From assembly GCF_019578655.1 (NCBI RefSeq), contig NC_063263.1, positions 19,281,001 through 19,345,000 of the forward strand: a stretch of 64,000 nt of DNA. The letters are read 5' to 3'. The stretch comes from Ricinus communis (Eukaryota; Streptophyta; Magnoliopsida; Malpighiales; Euphorbiaceae). A program made the translations under genes and the position numbers. Positions 25,068-61,697 of this stretch are shown in pieces (positions within the stretch are counted from its first letter, which is position 1; every line of letters starts with the position of its first letter). The notes beneath the pieces were generated by a model. It made no database searches, had not been told where the DNA came from, and saw only the letters and a list, made by a program, of their open reading frames with translations.

Positions 25068-25478
25068 AATGATCCTGAGAAACCATTTTGAGTTGGTGGG
25101 TTATGTTTGTTTGATTTTCATTTCGTTTCCTTTCAGGATGAAAATGTATAAACCAAAAAAGAGATGTAATTTCCTTGATTACTAATTATGCTGCCACTGC
25201 CAACTACTAGTATAACTAATGCCCCTTTATTTCTTTTTTATTATGTCTTAAGATTTTAACACTTCAGTGTTCTTTTACTGATAATTTTGGTTATGAAAAT
25301 AATCTCAGATAGGAGAAACTCTTTGAAAACTGAAACTCTTCAAGGTCAAAAGGATCTCTTAATGTTGAACGCTGTTCTTAGAAAGTTTTTTGTGATGATT
25401 TTGGTTCATTTGTATTTTAAAAAAGAAAGGGAAAAACCCACGTATGAGAATTTAAAGTTGAAATAAGGAAAAAAAAAA
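25068..25478 (+). other. 3' untranslated region and spacer after ACR4-like gene
   Basis: The first 100-150 bases are U-rich and probably form the 3' untranslated region. No further gene is seen before the tRNA. Confidence 0.5.
25470..25478 (-). terminator. RNA polymerase III terminator of the tRNA-Thr
   Basis: An uninterrupted run of nine T residues (minus strand) begins one base after the discriminator base of the tRNA. Polymerase III stops at runs of four or more T. Confidence 0.85.
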
Positions 25479-25550
25479 TGCCCCCACGCAGGATCGAACT
25501 ACGGACCTTCAGTTTACAAGACTGACGCTCTACCACTGAGCTATACGGGC
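25479..25550 (-). tRNA. tRNA-Thr (anticodon UGU)
   Basis: The minus strand reads GCCCGTA as the acceptor 5' side, a D arm GCTC-AGTGGTA-GAGC, an anticodon arm TCAGT-CTTGTAA-ACTGA whose loop gives anticodon TGT, a five-base variable loop AGGTC, and a T arm CGTAG-TTCGATC-CTGCG. The 3' acceptor side is TGGGGGC plus discriminator A. The internal polymerase III boxes are present (TAGCTCAGTGG and GTTCGATCC). Nine T residues on the minus strand directly follow the gene and serve as polymerase III terminator. The acceptor stem has one G-G mismatch at the fifth pair and a T-G wobble at the sixth. There is no intron. It reads ACA threonine codons. Confidence 0.93.
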
Positions 25551-25554
25551 TATT

Positions 25555-26265
25555 GAGAGGAACTGTCCTCTAAAGAACTTCCCGCTTGATATTGTTATGA
25601 AATTCAATTTATTATTTCCGTATATCTATTGTACGTATATATATTTATTATACATATATTTATTATTTACATTTATATAGCTATAGTATTTTCAAACTTA
25701 TAATTTTTTTTCACAGGTGCAACAGGCAGAAGTCATAATAAAAGGTTTTAGTCTCAGACGATATGTAATATTAAAAGCAAGTTTCATTCAAATTAATCAC
25801 TTTGACGAACTATTTTTACTTAAATTATAAGTAAAAAAGCGGTAGTAATTAAAATGGATAAGGCAGTAGCAATACACACAACAATATTTACTAATGTGCA
25901 AGTGAAACCACACATTAGTCAGTAGTAGGACCTCATGTGTTACCTATGGTTGCAGATGCCCTTTCACATCCACCTAACACCTCATATGAAATGCTTTTAA
26001 TCACATTATGCCTTGTCATTTATGTTCATATAGATACTACCATTCCTTCATAAGTACTTTTATAATTGTTTGGTCACTTGTGAAAGGAAATAAATTTCTG
26101 AGTTGCACTCTTTGGTTCCATTTCAAGGAATTAAAAAGAGCAAAATAATATCAAATCTTCCAAGCAATGAATATATTATTGATAACATTAAAAGAAGAGA
26201 AAAAATTCACTTTGAAATTTTCATATGCTTCGATATTATAAAATCAAATTAACTCTCTGCTAGAG
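25555..26265. other. Intergenic, nothing recognised
   Basis: AT-rich spacer between the tRNA and a probable MITE. No coding or RNA signal was found. Confidence 0.5.
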
Positions 26266-26271
26266 CTTCTT

Positions 26272-26822
26272 TTAGAGTTTTAAAAATCATACCAGACTGA
26301 TCGGTTAAACCGGAAATCAGTGGTCAGTACGGTACGACTCGACTAAAAATCTGAATTTATGATTGAACCGTTTTGAAAAGAATTGACCAGAGTTAAACTG
26401 AACAAAATTAGTTATATATATATTATTAAAAATATATATAAATTATGAAACCAAATATTAAAGTCACTTATATTTAAAATTACTAGAATTTATATTTAGA
26501 AGAAAAATAATAGTTTTTTTTTTTAAATTTAGTTTTTATAATTTATACTTTTTGTATTTATTTTATTATAAAATATGGTTCTATTAATATGCATCTATTT
26601 GAAAATATTATTTAATTATTTAGATTTTAGTATTTTAACTTTATTAGATACTATTAAAAGATAATAATTTACTATTAATTTATTGTAATTATCATTTTAA
26701 AGCGTAATAAATAAAATATATTCAATTTTCATTAGACCAGTCTAATTGACAATCCAACCGGTTGAGATAAACAATACTTTAACTGGTTCGTTCTCTAATC
26801 TGATTTTTTTAAAACATTGATT
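26272..26822. mobile_element. Probable MITE with GTTTTAAAAA ends
   Basis: The left end reads GTTTTAAAAATCA followed by CGGTTAAACCGG-type sequence. The reverse complement of the right end reads GTTTTAAAAAAATCAG followed by GAACCAGTTAAAG and AACCGGTTGG. The outer 12-15 bases therefore match as inverted repeats, and both flanks carry GGTT/AACC-rich sequence around an AT-rich noncoding centre. This layout is common in plant miniature inverted-repeat elements. No clear target duplication was seen. Confidence 0.45.
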
Positions 26823-26829
26823 CCTTTAC

Positions 26830-28750
26830 TTCGGCAGCATTTAGATTTTTTTGAATAATGTGATATCTCACATGTTAATGGTGTTGGTTTTTGGGATAAT
26901 TTAGGTGCTCTCTTTCACATTAATGAGTTACTATTTTTATGATGCACTCTGATTAGCTTATATAATAAGGTGCAACATCGAAATTATAAAAAACGGAAGC
27001 GAGAATGTCGGGTTGAGTAACGCAATTGAGAATAGCATTTTGTCATTAGTAAAAGTCAGCAAAATCTATAATTTGCCAAATTAAGCGGATACATTAGGCA
27101 AAAAATGTATCATCTAAAATACAAAGTAAGCACAAAAGCAAAAAAAAAAAATCCTGTATTTATCTAAAATTTTGTAAATGTGCTTCTTCCCACGGCAAGA
27201 AATATATAAAAAATAGCATCGATATATCAGCTGTATCGCTCAACTAAATAAATCTGAATCCGCTGTAACAGAAAAGAAAGAAAGAAATTGAAAATTCCTA
27301 GATAAGACTCTTCCAACGACATCGACCAGGATCGGTTGGCACGAGCCAGTGATATTAGCCAGGTTGGCTACAGTAAACACAGTAACAAATTCAGAAATGA
27401 GTTGCTGCTGCGATACGCAAAACCTTGATGAAATCTGTGTTTTGAAACTTAGTCTGAGCATCTAATTAGAGTTAGATGTACAATCAGAATTAAATTACAG
27501 TTTAATATTATTAATAAATATATTATTAAATAGAAAAATATATTAAATTGGTAGTTCTTATAGTATAATTTGTAATTATATTAATTTTTTTATTAATTTC
27601 ACTAGACTATAAATCATAATTGATCTAGTAAATATTTAAAATAATATCTTTATCAAATATTATAAAATATTTTAAAAATAGATTCCTTTTTTGCTTTTCC
27701 TTAAAAAATAAAGATCAATTTAAGATAGCATAGACTAATAAACTTTTAAATTTTTAAATTTTTACTTCATATATAAAAAAAGGAAATAAAAGCTCAGTTC
27801 ACAATAATTTTATTGATGATAATAGATTAAAATTAAGGGATTTGATATATATTTTGCTTAAAATTAAAATCACATGGATAAAATGATCAACAAATATCAG
27901 CTGACTTACTATGACTTAGAATTAAAAAAAAAAAAAAAACTTGCTTTTTATATTTGATAAGTTAATCATTTTGGATTTTCATTTAAAAAATATTTAAGTA
28001 ATAAAAAGAATTTACAAATGATAATTTCATGGGTACAAATCTAATTTTTAAATAATAATTTAAAACAAAAAAAAAATGAGGTTTGAATGGTCTTTTATCA
28101 TATTAGCTATTGTTTATATGCAAATATATTTGTGTCAATTAGTTAATTTAGTTATATGTATATATGTATTATCACATTTATACTTTAATTATTCAGTGTA
28201 TTGCCTCTCAATCAAATTTAATTGTCAAAGAGGAAGAATTTGGATAAACAAATCTAACTACAAAATCTGTATAAATAATAAATTAAATCAATACAAATTT
28301 AATGACCATATTATAGTTAAGTCGGATTGTGAAACTAACATAAAGCAATGCTTGTAACAATAGAAAGATTTTCCAAGATTCATTTAATAAAATATCAATT
28401 TCCTTTCTTTTGCTATTGTATATTTACATGTCTACATTCCTAAAATTTAAGAGGAAAATTATAAAATTGTTAAACAAAAAAAAAAAAAAAAAAAAAACCA
28501 CCCTAGAGAAAAATAAAATAAAATAAAGCTGCAAAACCTGTGTATGACTAGTTTCCTTCTTCTGTTGAGAGCTTGGGGGAATTGCTGAGATAAGAGGCCA
28601 CCTTGTGAGACTTTATTGATAGTTAGAAAAAGAATAATTGCTTCTAAAGATTTGAGTAACTCTAGGTTCTTTTTCTCAGCTCCAGAAACTTGAATTTAGA
28701 TCTTCATTATGGATCAGAAAACAACTAACTGATAGTATGCAATCGCGCAG
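26830..28750. other. Intergenic between MITE and the end of GCN2
   Basis: AT-rich, with poly-A runs at 27137, 27930 and 28479 and no gene I can support. A minus-strand frame at 27461-27240 has ordinary amino-acid composition but no family signature; part of it (about 27290-27440) loosely resembles sequence in the last GCN2 intron. The last few hundred bases before 28753 include the GCN2 3' untranslated region. Confidence 0.4.
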
Positions 28751-28752
28751 TT

Positions 28753-53946
<25,194 letters not shown>

Positions 53947-54470
53947 TATTCAATATTTCCACCAATTCCTGCAAATGTACAAAACAATTATCTTTCTTTA
54001 TTCAAAGACCCATAAAAAAGAAACAAAAACCCAATTCACCTACATAACAATCAATCCGCAGTATCTGCGTTGTTTATAGTTAAAAGAGAGTTCAGGACAG
54101 CAATCAAAGAAAATGCATATAGAAATTGAAGAAGTCGATAAACCCAACAAGCCTTGTGTTATCTCAACAGCATGCAGGCGGCCACATAAAAAGGAAGCCT
54201 TTTGCGTGCTATAATCAAAAACCCACAAAACAAGCAGCCAAACAAAGCAGAGAAAAGTATTGGGTTGATAGAATCTTGAATTAAGAGAATTATTTTAGGG
54301 GAAAATTAAGAAAAAGATATTGAGATGGTCAATTTGCAAAGTGCAAAAATAATATAATATATTAATATCGAAGCAGCCTGCGTGAAATAATTTGATTGGT
54401 ATATTCAAGAATAAGTACTGGTACTAAACAGATCTCTGCAGCAGGTGGCGAGTGTAGGGATTACTATGGT
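53947..54470 (-). promoter_or_regulatory. 5' leader and promoter side of GCN2
   Basis: Upstream of the GCN2 start codon the sequence is moderately AT-rich, with several upstream ATGs on the minus strand. The open frame at 54228-54040 is not a recognised protein. A splice acceptor-like CTGCAG close to the start codon (AACAATTGTTTTGTACATTTGCAG-type sequence ending near 53972) would allow a leader intron. No TATA box could be assigned. Confidence 0.35.
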
Positions 54471-54479
54471 ATGGCCCTT

Positions 54480-57115
54480 GGCCCTTCCATGTATAAAAAA
54501 TATATATACTAAAAAGAATTTTGCCTTATTATGAGCAACATGTCCCTTTTGCTAATTTTTTTTTTTCTTTTTTAAGTTTCTCAATTTTGTGATTTTCTAT
54601 TTTGAGAATTAATTATATTTGTGGTGGCTGAATTTTTTAAAATTAAATGATTAAGTATTCAAATTTTTTTATTAATCGAGTTATAAGAAGTGTGAACATT
54701 TTAGTTAATAAAGGTATTAAGAGTATCCAACAATTATTAAATTATGTTTTTTTTATTATAAGAAATATATTTAAAATTCAAAATTTTGAGAGACTCTTTA
54801 ATCTATTTTTTTTAAATTTAAGAGTCATATTAGTCATTTTAATTTAAAAAATATAAAAAATTTAAATATGTTTCATTATTTATCTCTCTTACTTTTTTTA
54901 TCTTTCAGAAGTAGCATTTTTTATTTTATTAATATAAAGTTAACTAAAAAATAAAATATTTATTGAAACATACATATTTTAAAATTAATTAAAATAAAAA
55001 ATTATTTATTTATAATTTAATAAAGAATATATATATATATAATATTATTAGAGATCAAACTAAAATATTGCCCTTATAATAGCTTTTTGTGCATTTTTTG
55101 GTAAAAATATAAAGTATATATTTATTTTTTTCAAATATAATGAACTATAATTATAGATTTTTGTGTTTATTTTGAATTTTTGATATATTCTACTAAAAGT
55201 TCTTTTGATCTATCTTCTAAATCTTACGCATTGTTACTGAATTATTAATATTATGAGTATTAGCTTGATTTGAATATTTAAAACTAAATTTCAATTTCGG
55301 TATTATTTAAAATTGAATTAAATGAAAATTAAAGATTAATCATTTTAAATGAATCTATTTTTTTTCTTTGATCTTCTATTTTTGTTTTAATTTTACAATA
55401 GCAATGAAGTTCTTGTTGGAATTGAATACTTTTATTTTTTATGGCAGATTTAATATTTTTATTTTTTATTTTATAAGAATAATAGTCTTATAAGGAAAGA
55501 GCTGTTTTTGATAGAAAACAATGTAAAAATTTGAAAACCACATAAACAAAATTCTTTGAGTTTTATCACCATATAAATAAACATGGAGATTCTAAATCAT
55601 AAAAATAAAATATCATAGCCTAAATCTCGTATATCTTTAATTTTTCCTAAAAATTTTGTCCTCCTTAGTTAGAAGTTTCAATTTGCTGGCACCATTTCTT
55701 GCAAATTTCGACGTTCTTTGAAGAGAATTTACATATATATTAATTTATGAGAGGTAAATTTTTTTGATATGTTTATTTAATTTTTGATATTTATAATTTT
55801 TATTTTGATATGTGTATTTATTTTGACATATAAAATTCAAGTTTATATGTAATTTTGTAATTTTTCAATTAATTTATTGATTAATAAGTTAAATTTTTAA
55901 ATAAGTATTGATTCTAATCATAAGAAATAATATGTTAATAATAAATTAGTTTTCTAATTAAATAATAATTAGTTTTCTAATTAGATAATAATTATTCTAA
56001 AAAAGTAATATATTAATTATATTTTTTAATATCATATTAATAAATAAATTAATTTTTTAATTAAATAGTGATTCTAGTTATAGAAAATAATATTTTTAAA
56101 TATTATATTTATCAATAAATTAACTTTTTAATTGTATAATAATTTATAATTCTAAAAACTAATAACAACGTGTAGTAATTTATATAATATTAGAACTAAT
56201 TAATATATGTTTTAAGATTATTTTTATATTGCTATACTAATAAAATTTTAAAATATTAAAAATGAATTAAGAATATTTAAAAATAATTAATTTACTGTTA
56301 TTTATTATAAATTAATATTAAATTTTATCGTAATTTTTTTATAATCTAAAACTGATATGTTTTTGTTAGTTTTGATACTTTTGAAAAATTTCCAAGTTAA
56401 TTATATGTTAAGTTTTGCAATGAACAAGTGGAGCGGGTGGGTTCCATTATGTCTTGTGTTAGTAGAGTGGAGCCCCGGCAAGAGATTGGTGCCCAACCCA
56501 ATGGCTCAGTTTTACCATATCATTTTGAGTAAGGGAACTTTCTAAATGTGCATTAAAATAGAAAAAAGAAAGATCGTTGTTATTGTGTAAGTTATTTTTC
56601 TAATTTCCCTTTTTTAAGATTTATGATGCATATATTTTTATAATTTTTCAATTAATTTTAATTTTTTTAATTATTTTTTACTCATTTTTCAATTACTTTT
56701 CAGTTATTTTTTTATTTTTTTAGCTAGAACAACTGAAAAGAAAATTTTAAAAATTATAGCTGTATTTTTTCATATTTTAACAAAGTAAAAATAAGAAAAT
56801 TATAACTTTGACAAAAATAAAAAATATTAGTATTTTTGATACTTTTCCTCTGAGTAATTATGTTATTTTGGTTTGAGCACAATTTGGCCGCTTTTCTTCT
56901 TTTATTTATGGGTAATTTAATAAACTACATGCTACACAAAACAAAATACTCTTTTTTTGTATTTATTACAAAAAATGAAAATTCACTAAATATGAAAAAA
57001 ATTAATAAATATTTTTTTTCACTTGAGTTAAATTTTAAGTGTAGCTCCTACTTTCTTTATTTTGCTGGGTTTAAGTATCATATAAATGGTAATGTACCAT
57101 CACTGCACAACAACT
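54480..57115. other. AT-rich intergenic DNA, no gene found
   Basis: Low-complexity A/T-rich sequence. One patch at about 56420-56540 is clearly richer in G and C (GGAGCGGGTGGGTTCC, GTGGAGCCCCGGCAAGAG) and open in one frame, but it has no family signature. The other open frames are chance. Confidence 0.45.
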
Positions 57116-57126
57116 AGCTCAAGTTT

Positions 57127-57690
57127 AAGGGTGTGCATAGATCGATTCGATCTGAAAACCAAACTGAAAAATCAAACTAAATTTATCAAAATTATAAATC
57201 GAAATTGAATCAAAATTGTACAAAACTGAATCAACTGAACTAAAATACTTCAGTTTGATTATATTTGGCAATCGGTTTATATATTTTATTTTGATTCCTA
57301 ACATAATATTCAATTTTACTTGATGGATGCTTTAAATTTTAGTAATAGTTTTTTTTTAAAAAAATAGAATAGCTGATAAAAAGGGAGAAAAAAAAGAAAA
57401 AGAAAATTCAAAATATCCAATCTTTGAAAGATTGAACCTAGCAAGGTGAAAGGAGAATAAAGGCGCATTCCACTGGGCTAGTCGTGTTTAACTAATAAAT
57501 ATCCAACATATCTAAGTCCAAATTTGTTGGTTCGATTTTAAAGTCGAACCTAATCAATATCTCTAAATTTTATTTAAAATTGAAATTCAAAGACTGAACC
57601 AATTTTATAAAAATCAAACCCAATTTATTATATTTGATTCGGTTTTAGTTTAATTTTTAAGTTTAACTGACTACTGCATACTCCTACTCA
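57127..57690. mobile_element. Probable MITE with GGGTGTGCAT end
   Basis: It starts AGGGTGTGCATAGATCGATTCGAT and contains repeated forms of AATCGAA, ATCAAAAT, CGGTTT and TCGGTTTTAG in both orientations. Many plant miniature elements begin with this GGGTGTGCA sequence and end with its complement. The right end here is worn (GACTACTGCATACTCCTAC). A non-matching block at about 57340-57510 may be a second, nested insertion. Confidence 0.4.
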
Positions 57691-57699
57691 GGTTGCTGC

Positions 57700-58310
57700 A
57701 AATAAGAGTATTAACGGTGATTTATGTCTTCACAACTCGTTAGCTTAATTCTTTTTCTCGATAAAAATCATACTCTATGGAATCTTGATGAACATTACCG
57801 ACGCTTTTTGATTAAAAAGTTTTAAAAAAATATATATAGAAAAAGAGAGTATAACTTTGCCTTATTGTGTAATTTAACATTAAAATATAATTGGATTAGA
57901 GATATAATTGAACACTCTAATGGATTGATCAATAGATTCCTCTTGCTAGAGGGTCGATATAATTAGGAGGCAAATTTTTTGAGTAAAATAATAAATAGAT
58001 TTTTTATGAGTTAAAATTTGATTTACTATCTGTGTCGGATTCATGTTAGATTTGGAGTTAAATTTATAGATATATATTATCCGAATCCAATTATATTTAG
58101 TTTTTATTATTTAAATATTATTAAATGTTTGGGTTGTATTAATATATTTAATTTTAAATATTTGGATTGTATTAATATATTGAACATTTCATTTTAAATA
58201 CTTATATTGATTTTCTTGGGGGCTTCCATTGTCTTTTTGGTGACAAAATATACTTTCTTGTTTATGTATCTAAAAGAGTTGATAATAATAACAATAATGA
58301 TACAAAAATC
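57700..58310 (+). other. Spacer and promoter side of GUN4
   Basis: AT-rich at first. From about 58310 to the start codon at 58573 the sequence turns pyrimidine-rich (CT and CAC repeats), as expected for a leader. No specific control element was recognised. Confidence 0.4.
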
Positions 58311-58572
58311 TTGAGAGAAAGAGAGTATCCAACCTCACCCACATCTAACCAATCAAAATCCTTCATTGTATTACCTTTGGTGACCTTTTCACTTCCTTCT
58401 TCACAAATTCCTTATCTCCCATCACTCCCCACCCCACTTACACATATCTCCTTAAGCCTCCATCAAACCCCCATCACAACTCTTCTCTACTCTCTACTAT
58501 TACTACCCCATCACCTTAATAACTTCTCCTCACCATTTCTCCACCTTAATTTTCTCACTCTCTCTCTTTCTT

Positions 58573-59361
58573 ATGGCCACCAATTCTCTACAATCCCTCC
58601 ACCACAACCACCATTCCCTCCTCAAGCTCCAACATTCAGACACCACCACACCCTCTTCTCTTTTCCTCAAACCAACCACCACCAACACATCTCTCTCCCT
58701 CTCCATTTCCTCCTCCTCTACCACCACCCCCACCACCACCACCACCTTTTCTATCTCCCCTACCACTTCCACTACTCCCTCAACTTCACAAACCTTTTCC
58801 CTTGACCTCCTTCAACAGCATCTCTCCGCTCAAAACTTCCGCCAAGCAGATGAAGAAACTCGTCGCCTTCTCATAGTTCTTGCTGGTGAAGCTACACAAA
58901 AGAGGGGCTACGTCTTCTTCTCTGAGGTACAGTTCATCTCTGAAAATGACCTCAAGGCTATTGATGAACTATGGAAAAAATACAGCAACAACAAGTTTGG
59001 TTACAGCATTCAAAAGAGAATTTGGCAGCAGAAGGCTAACAAAGACTTCACCAAGTTCTTTATCAAGGTTGGGTGGATGAAGAAGCTTGACACTGAAGTT
59101 GAGCAATACAACTATAGATCTTTTCCAACTGAGTTCATTTGGGAGCTGAATGATGAGATACCTGAAGGTCATTTGCCTTTGACAAATGCACTTAGAGGAA
59201 CACAACTTCTCAATTGCATTCTCACTCATCCTGCCTTTGATGTCGAGGAAGAGGGAGAAGAAGAAGAAGATAAAATTGATGATGGAAATGGAGGACTTAA
59301 AGGATTGATGGGCTCTAAGCCATTAAGCAAAAGTGTTTTTAAACCAGATTATAGCTTTTGA
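58573..59361 (+). CDS. GUN4: GUN4, tetrapyrrole-binding regulator of Mg-chelatase, 262 aa
   Basis: GUN4 binds protoporphyrin IX and Mg-protoporphyrin IX and stimulates magnesium chelatase, the first step specific to chlorophyll; it also takes part in chloroplast-to-nucleus signalling. Residues 1 to about 75 form a Ser/Thr/Pro- and His-rich start poor in acidic residues, fitting a chloroplast transit peptide, with a run TTTPTTTTTF around 50-59. From about 78 the GUN4 domain follows: LDLLQQHLSAQNFRQADEET, EVQFISENDLKAIDELW, FGYSIQKRIWQQ, FIKVGWMK, YNYRSFPTEFIW, EGHLPLTNALRGTQLLN. An acidic linker (EEEGEEEEDK) leads to a C-terminus KPDYSF; Ser261, next to last, matches the Ser that is phosphorylated in Arabidopsis GUN4 (265 residues). 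Single exon, as in Arabidopsis. ATG at 58573 gives the expected length. Confidence 0.95.
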   Translation: MATNSLQSLHHNHHSLLKLQHSDTTTPSSLFLKPTTTNTSLSLSISSSSTTTPTTTTTFSISPTTSTTPSTSQTFSLDLLQQHLSAQNFRQADEETRRLLIVLAGEATQKRGYVFFSEVQFISENDLKAIDELWKKYSNNKFGYSIQKRIWQQKANKDFTKFFIKVGWMKKLDTEVEQYNYRSFPTEFIWELNDEIPEGHLPLTNALRGTQLLNCILTHPAFDVEEEGEEEEDKIDDGNGGLKGLMGSKPLSKSVFKPDYSF

Positions 59362-61128
59362 TGAGTTGGAAAATTCAAGCAGACACCCAGTACAGAAAAG
59401 AAAAAGAAAAAAAGAAACATGGAATTTGGGCTTTTAATATATGCAATGAAAGTGTTATTAATTGAATTGTATCTTTAATTCTATACTCTTTTTAATCTCA
59501 TATTGTTTTTGTTCTGTTTTCTTTCTTTGCCTTTCTACATTTTTCCTGTTTTTTCTCCTTTCTTCTGGCGTTACTATTAAGGAGAGCGCAGTTATGTGAA
59601 AAATGGTACTGAAGGATATTAAAATGGAGAATTGGAATGATTAGGGGAGATGACGGAGAATTAGTGTTTGCTTAAGAATGCTTTATTATTTTAAGGGGAA
59701 TGAGGACAAAGAAAAGCCTGCCTCTTTTGTTCCTTTGCTTGATTGCTTTCACACGAACGTTTAAAGCACTTGTTGGCTATTTCTTCCTTCGCCTTTCTAT
59801 TTATTCATTTTCCATTAGATATACGGAGAAAAGGACTTGCTTAAAATTTTTCATACATAAAAAACAAATCTACAATTTACACTTTTCTTTGATAATGTTT
59901 TATATACATAGGAATTTCATAAATAGATGAAGGTATGTTATTGTCATTGTTAAATTGGTATGATGTTGTCACTGTTAACAATTTAACATATATTGGCATA
60001 AGGCTACACCTAAACTGACTATTACGATTCATGAACCATCGGTTCACACAGTCCATGAACATAGGACCGACTGATCTTGATTCACGGTTCCGTGGGCATT
60101 GAACCGGCTGGTTTCAATTCACAATTTCAATCCTGCCAATCTAATAGTGTGACAAAAAGAAAAGGGAAAAGAATCTTTTTTGTTTTTATGTGATTGAAAC
60201 TGTAACCATCAGTTCCTAAACCAGAACTGATGGTTCAGCTGGCAGGAACTGAACCGAACAATGTCCCTCTGATTCCAGGCTAATGAAGACATGATTACAA
60301 ATTCCGAACCCGAATCAGCCCGTAGCTAGGCCTATATCAGGCCCTGATACATAGACATTGTGGTACTAACATGGTTATGACATTACTAATATAGCCTTAC
60401 ATATCGCATTATCTCTAACTTGTTATAAATCAAAATCACCAAAAAAAACTGTCAAAATCGAAACCACATAGTACCTTAGTAATATCCAAGTCATTTCATT
60501 GTTTACATAAATATCTATTTACATATATTTATAAGGTAAATAACATAATTTTCTTTTTTTATAAAAAAAAAAAAAGAAAAAGAACTGATTGCTAAGAATG
60601 ACAACCACATACTTCAATCTGTCATGAACAGAAATAACATACAGAAGTTGTCAAAATGTAAAGCACAAAACACCTTTTAGTAATTAACAAAAAAACCCTG
60701 CAAATTTCTATTTTCATTAAGGATCTTGCATTGGTCCAAAAAGAAAAAAAAAAAAAAAATTTAAAGGATCTCCACAAACTGCACTCTGAAGTATGTACAT
60801 GTCTGAGAGATCTATTTGTTCGTTATAAAATCAATTGAAATTTTCACAAAACAAGTAAAATGTGAACTTTAGTTCTTTCTCCCCACCAAGTTGCAGCCTG
60901 AAAACTATTTTACCCTCTCCGTGGTACTAATTTAAGGTTAAAAGGAACCTTTATCTCCAACAGTTCAGTGCATTGACTGCATATTTCAAACTTTGTCTGA
61001 TCACTGTCCCTTCCTTCAGGGTGAACCTAAACCTTCTATATGATACTCTTTTACAGACTACTTTACAAACATATAGATCAAGAATATTCTTCATTTTCTG
61101 TGTATCTACAGAAAAGCTTTCCTCAACA
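59362..61128. other. GUN4 3' region and spacer
   Basis: The first 100-150 bases are the likely GUN4 3' untranslated region. Next comes AT-rich DNA, then a GGTTC/GAACC-rich block at about 60030-60270 treated separately. The open frame at 60951-61157 on the minus strand has no signature and probably lies in or beyond the 3' part of the next gene. Confidence 0.45.
60030..60270. repeat. MITE-like block with a perfect hairpin
   Basis: Sequence rich in GAACC/GGTTC words (GAACCATCGGTTC, TTGAACCGGCTGGTTTCAA) contains at 60204-60235 a perfect 12-bp inverted repeat, AACCATCAGTTC and GAACTGATGGTT, around an eight-base loop. It resembles the inner part of old plant miniature elements; ends cannot be set. 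Confidence 0.4.
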
Positions 61129-61483
61129 AACAGAAGTACCTCGTTAGTGAACCCCAAACCATATAGAAGCTACTGCCGTTTGTCTCCTGCAAATAAATTA
61201 TAGATTATGAATCAATTTGCAGATAAATCATGAATATAATTCATGCTTTAGTCTTTTTCTCCAGAAGCAAAAGTATATCAGAACAATTGATTAGCACACT
61301 TAATAAACAGAAATACCTCGTAAGTAAACTGCAAAACTATATATAAGCAACTGCCGTTTGTCTCCTGCAAGTAAATCTACAGATTATGAATAACTTAGCA
61401 GATAAATCATGAAAATAATTCATGCTGTAGTCTTTTTCTCCAAAAGCAAAAATATATAAGAACAATTGATTAGCACATCAAGC
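61129..61483 (-). repeat. 178-bp tandem duplication in the 3' region of the glycosyltransferase gene
   Basis: Two adjacent units, about 61129-61305 and 61306-61483, share CTGCCGTTTGTCTCCTGCAA (at 61173 and 61351), CAGATAAATCATGAA, ATAATTCATGCT.TAGTCTTTTTCTCCA and GAACAATTGATTAGCACA. On the minus strand both contain a TTGCAG|GAGACAAACGG site that could act as a splice acceptor downstream of the stop codon. Confidence 0.85.
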
Positions 61484-61697
61484 AAATTATTATCCCCTAA
61501 CCATAATTCAGAGAATCACAATTTCAACAGTTCATGCATGTGGCTCATTCATGCAAGTAAATTAATCTACATCCTCCAGATTGACCACCAATTTTATGGC
61601 AATAGCAATTTGCAAATAGTCAGAGATGATGCTAAAGAGAAATTTAGTTTCTCCATGCAATGATCATGTATTGAAGGAACCACACCTACCAAAGACA

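Noticed and set aside
58311..58805. 164-codon plus-strand frame overlapping GUN4
   Set aside because: It is a chance frame in the pyrimidine-rich leader and transit-peptide region; GUN4 is in another frame with clear homology.
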